From the NCBI RefSeq assembly GCF_024693525.1, contig NZ_JAILKR010000017.1, forward strand, positions 1-20,197: DNA of 20,197 bases, given 5' to 3'. Under the pieces are notes generated by a model that was given only the letters and a program-made list of their open reading frames with translations, was not told the origin of the DNA and did not search any database. Position numbers and translations under genes: made by a program. Below are positions 20,139-20,197 of the stretch, one piece after another. The DNA is from Selenomonas sp. GTDB taxonomy: Bacteria; Bacillota_C; Negativicutes; Selenomonadales; Selenomonadaceae. How positions within the stretch are numbered: the stretch's first letter is position 1; each line of letters opens with the position of its first letter.

Positions 20139-20197
20139 GATAACATTCCTTTCCCTAATGGACTGACAAATAGTTCTACCGGCGTTCCCGGCGGATA

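Noticed and set aside
20135..20197. Possible 3' end of the gene upstream of the TRAP permease
   Set aside because: One frame ends in TGA overlapping the permease ATG, but another ends at a TAG near 20179; 60 bases are too few to choose or to identify a binding protein or DUF1850 tail.

Overview
The window holds one complete integrative element of about 17.6 kb (77-17671), inserted in the 3' half of a tRNA-Ser(CGA) gene, with short chromosomal flanks. The host looks like a Bacillota bacterium, most likely a GC-rich Negativicutes (Selenomonas-like). The reasons are strong AGGAGG-type ribosome sites, TTGACA/TATAAT promoters, GC-rich housekeeping-type genes, a fused TAXI-type TRAP permease, and DUF1659/DUF2922/YvrJ genes. 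That host call is inference, not proof. The right flank carries the intact tRNA, a small unknown gene and a TRAP transporter permease.

Layout from left to right. (1) 77-141 is a 65-bp copy of the tRNA 3' half (attachment site), followed by an arm with a GTTACCCGAC site and a short promoter-terminator unit. (2) 576-951 looks like an Fst/par-style type I toxin-antitoxin locus: a 32-codon membrane peptide, plus a convergent antisense RNA sharing a 17-nt direct repeat. (3) 986-3060 is a 2.1-kb GC-rich block that does not read as protein. It is full of long hairpins and carries diverged copies of the same module in opposite orientations, with compensatory stem changes; it is a candidate giant structured RNA or palindromic element. 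(4) 3086-3931 holds a 30-codon membrane peptide and an AT-rich orphan gene. (5) 4117-5428 (minus) holds two DUF1659-DUF2922 cassettes, one with YvrJ, bracketed by strong hairpins. (6) 5538-10835 is an AT-rich restriction-modification system: a 1466-aa nuclease-like/helicase/methyltransferase fusion plus a small M-like partner. (7) 10945-12490 (minus) is a higBA toxin-antitoxin pair whose antitoxin carries an ImmA/IrrE protease domain. (8) 12545-15251 (minus) holds an amidase, two winged-helix replication-type genes, small unknown genes and an excisionase-like HTH gene. (9) 15497-17427 (plus) holds an XRE repressor divergent from the excisionase-like gene, a cluster of DnaA-box-like sites, and the tyrosine integrase next to the tRNA.

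Int, then an XRE repressor divergent from a small HTH gene and replication genes, then a defence/accessory cargo at the far end, with no capsid, portal or terminase genes: this is the plan of a phage satellite (PICI-like) or a small mobilisable island. A palindrome TGAC-NN-GTCA occurs 13 times exactly in the element and not in the 2.5-kb flank. Six copies (four exact) are helically phased inside one putative initiator gene, suggesting an origin or a dispersed operator.
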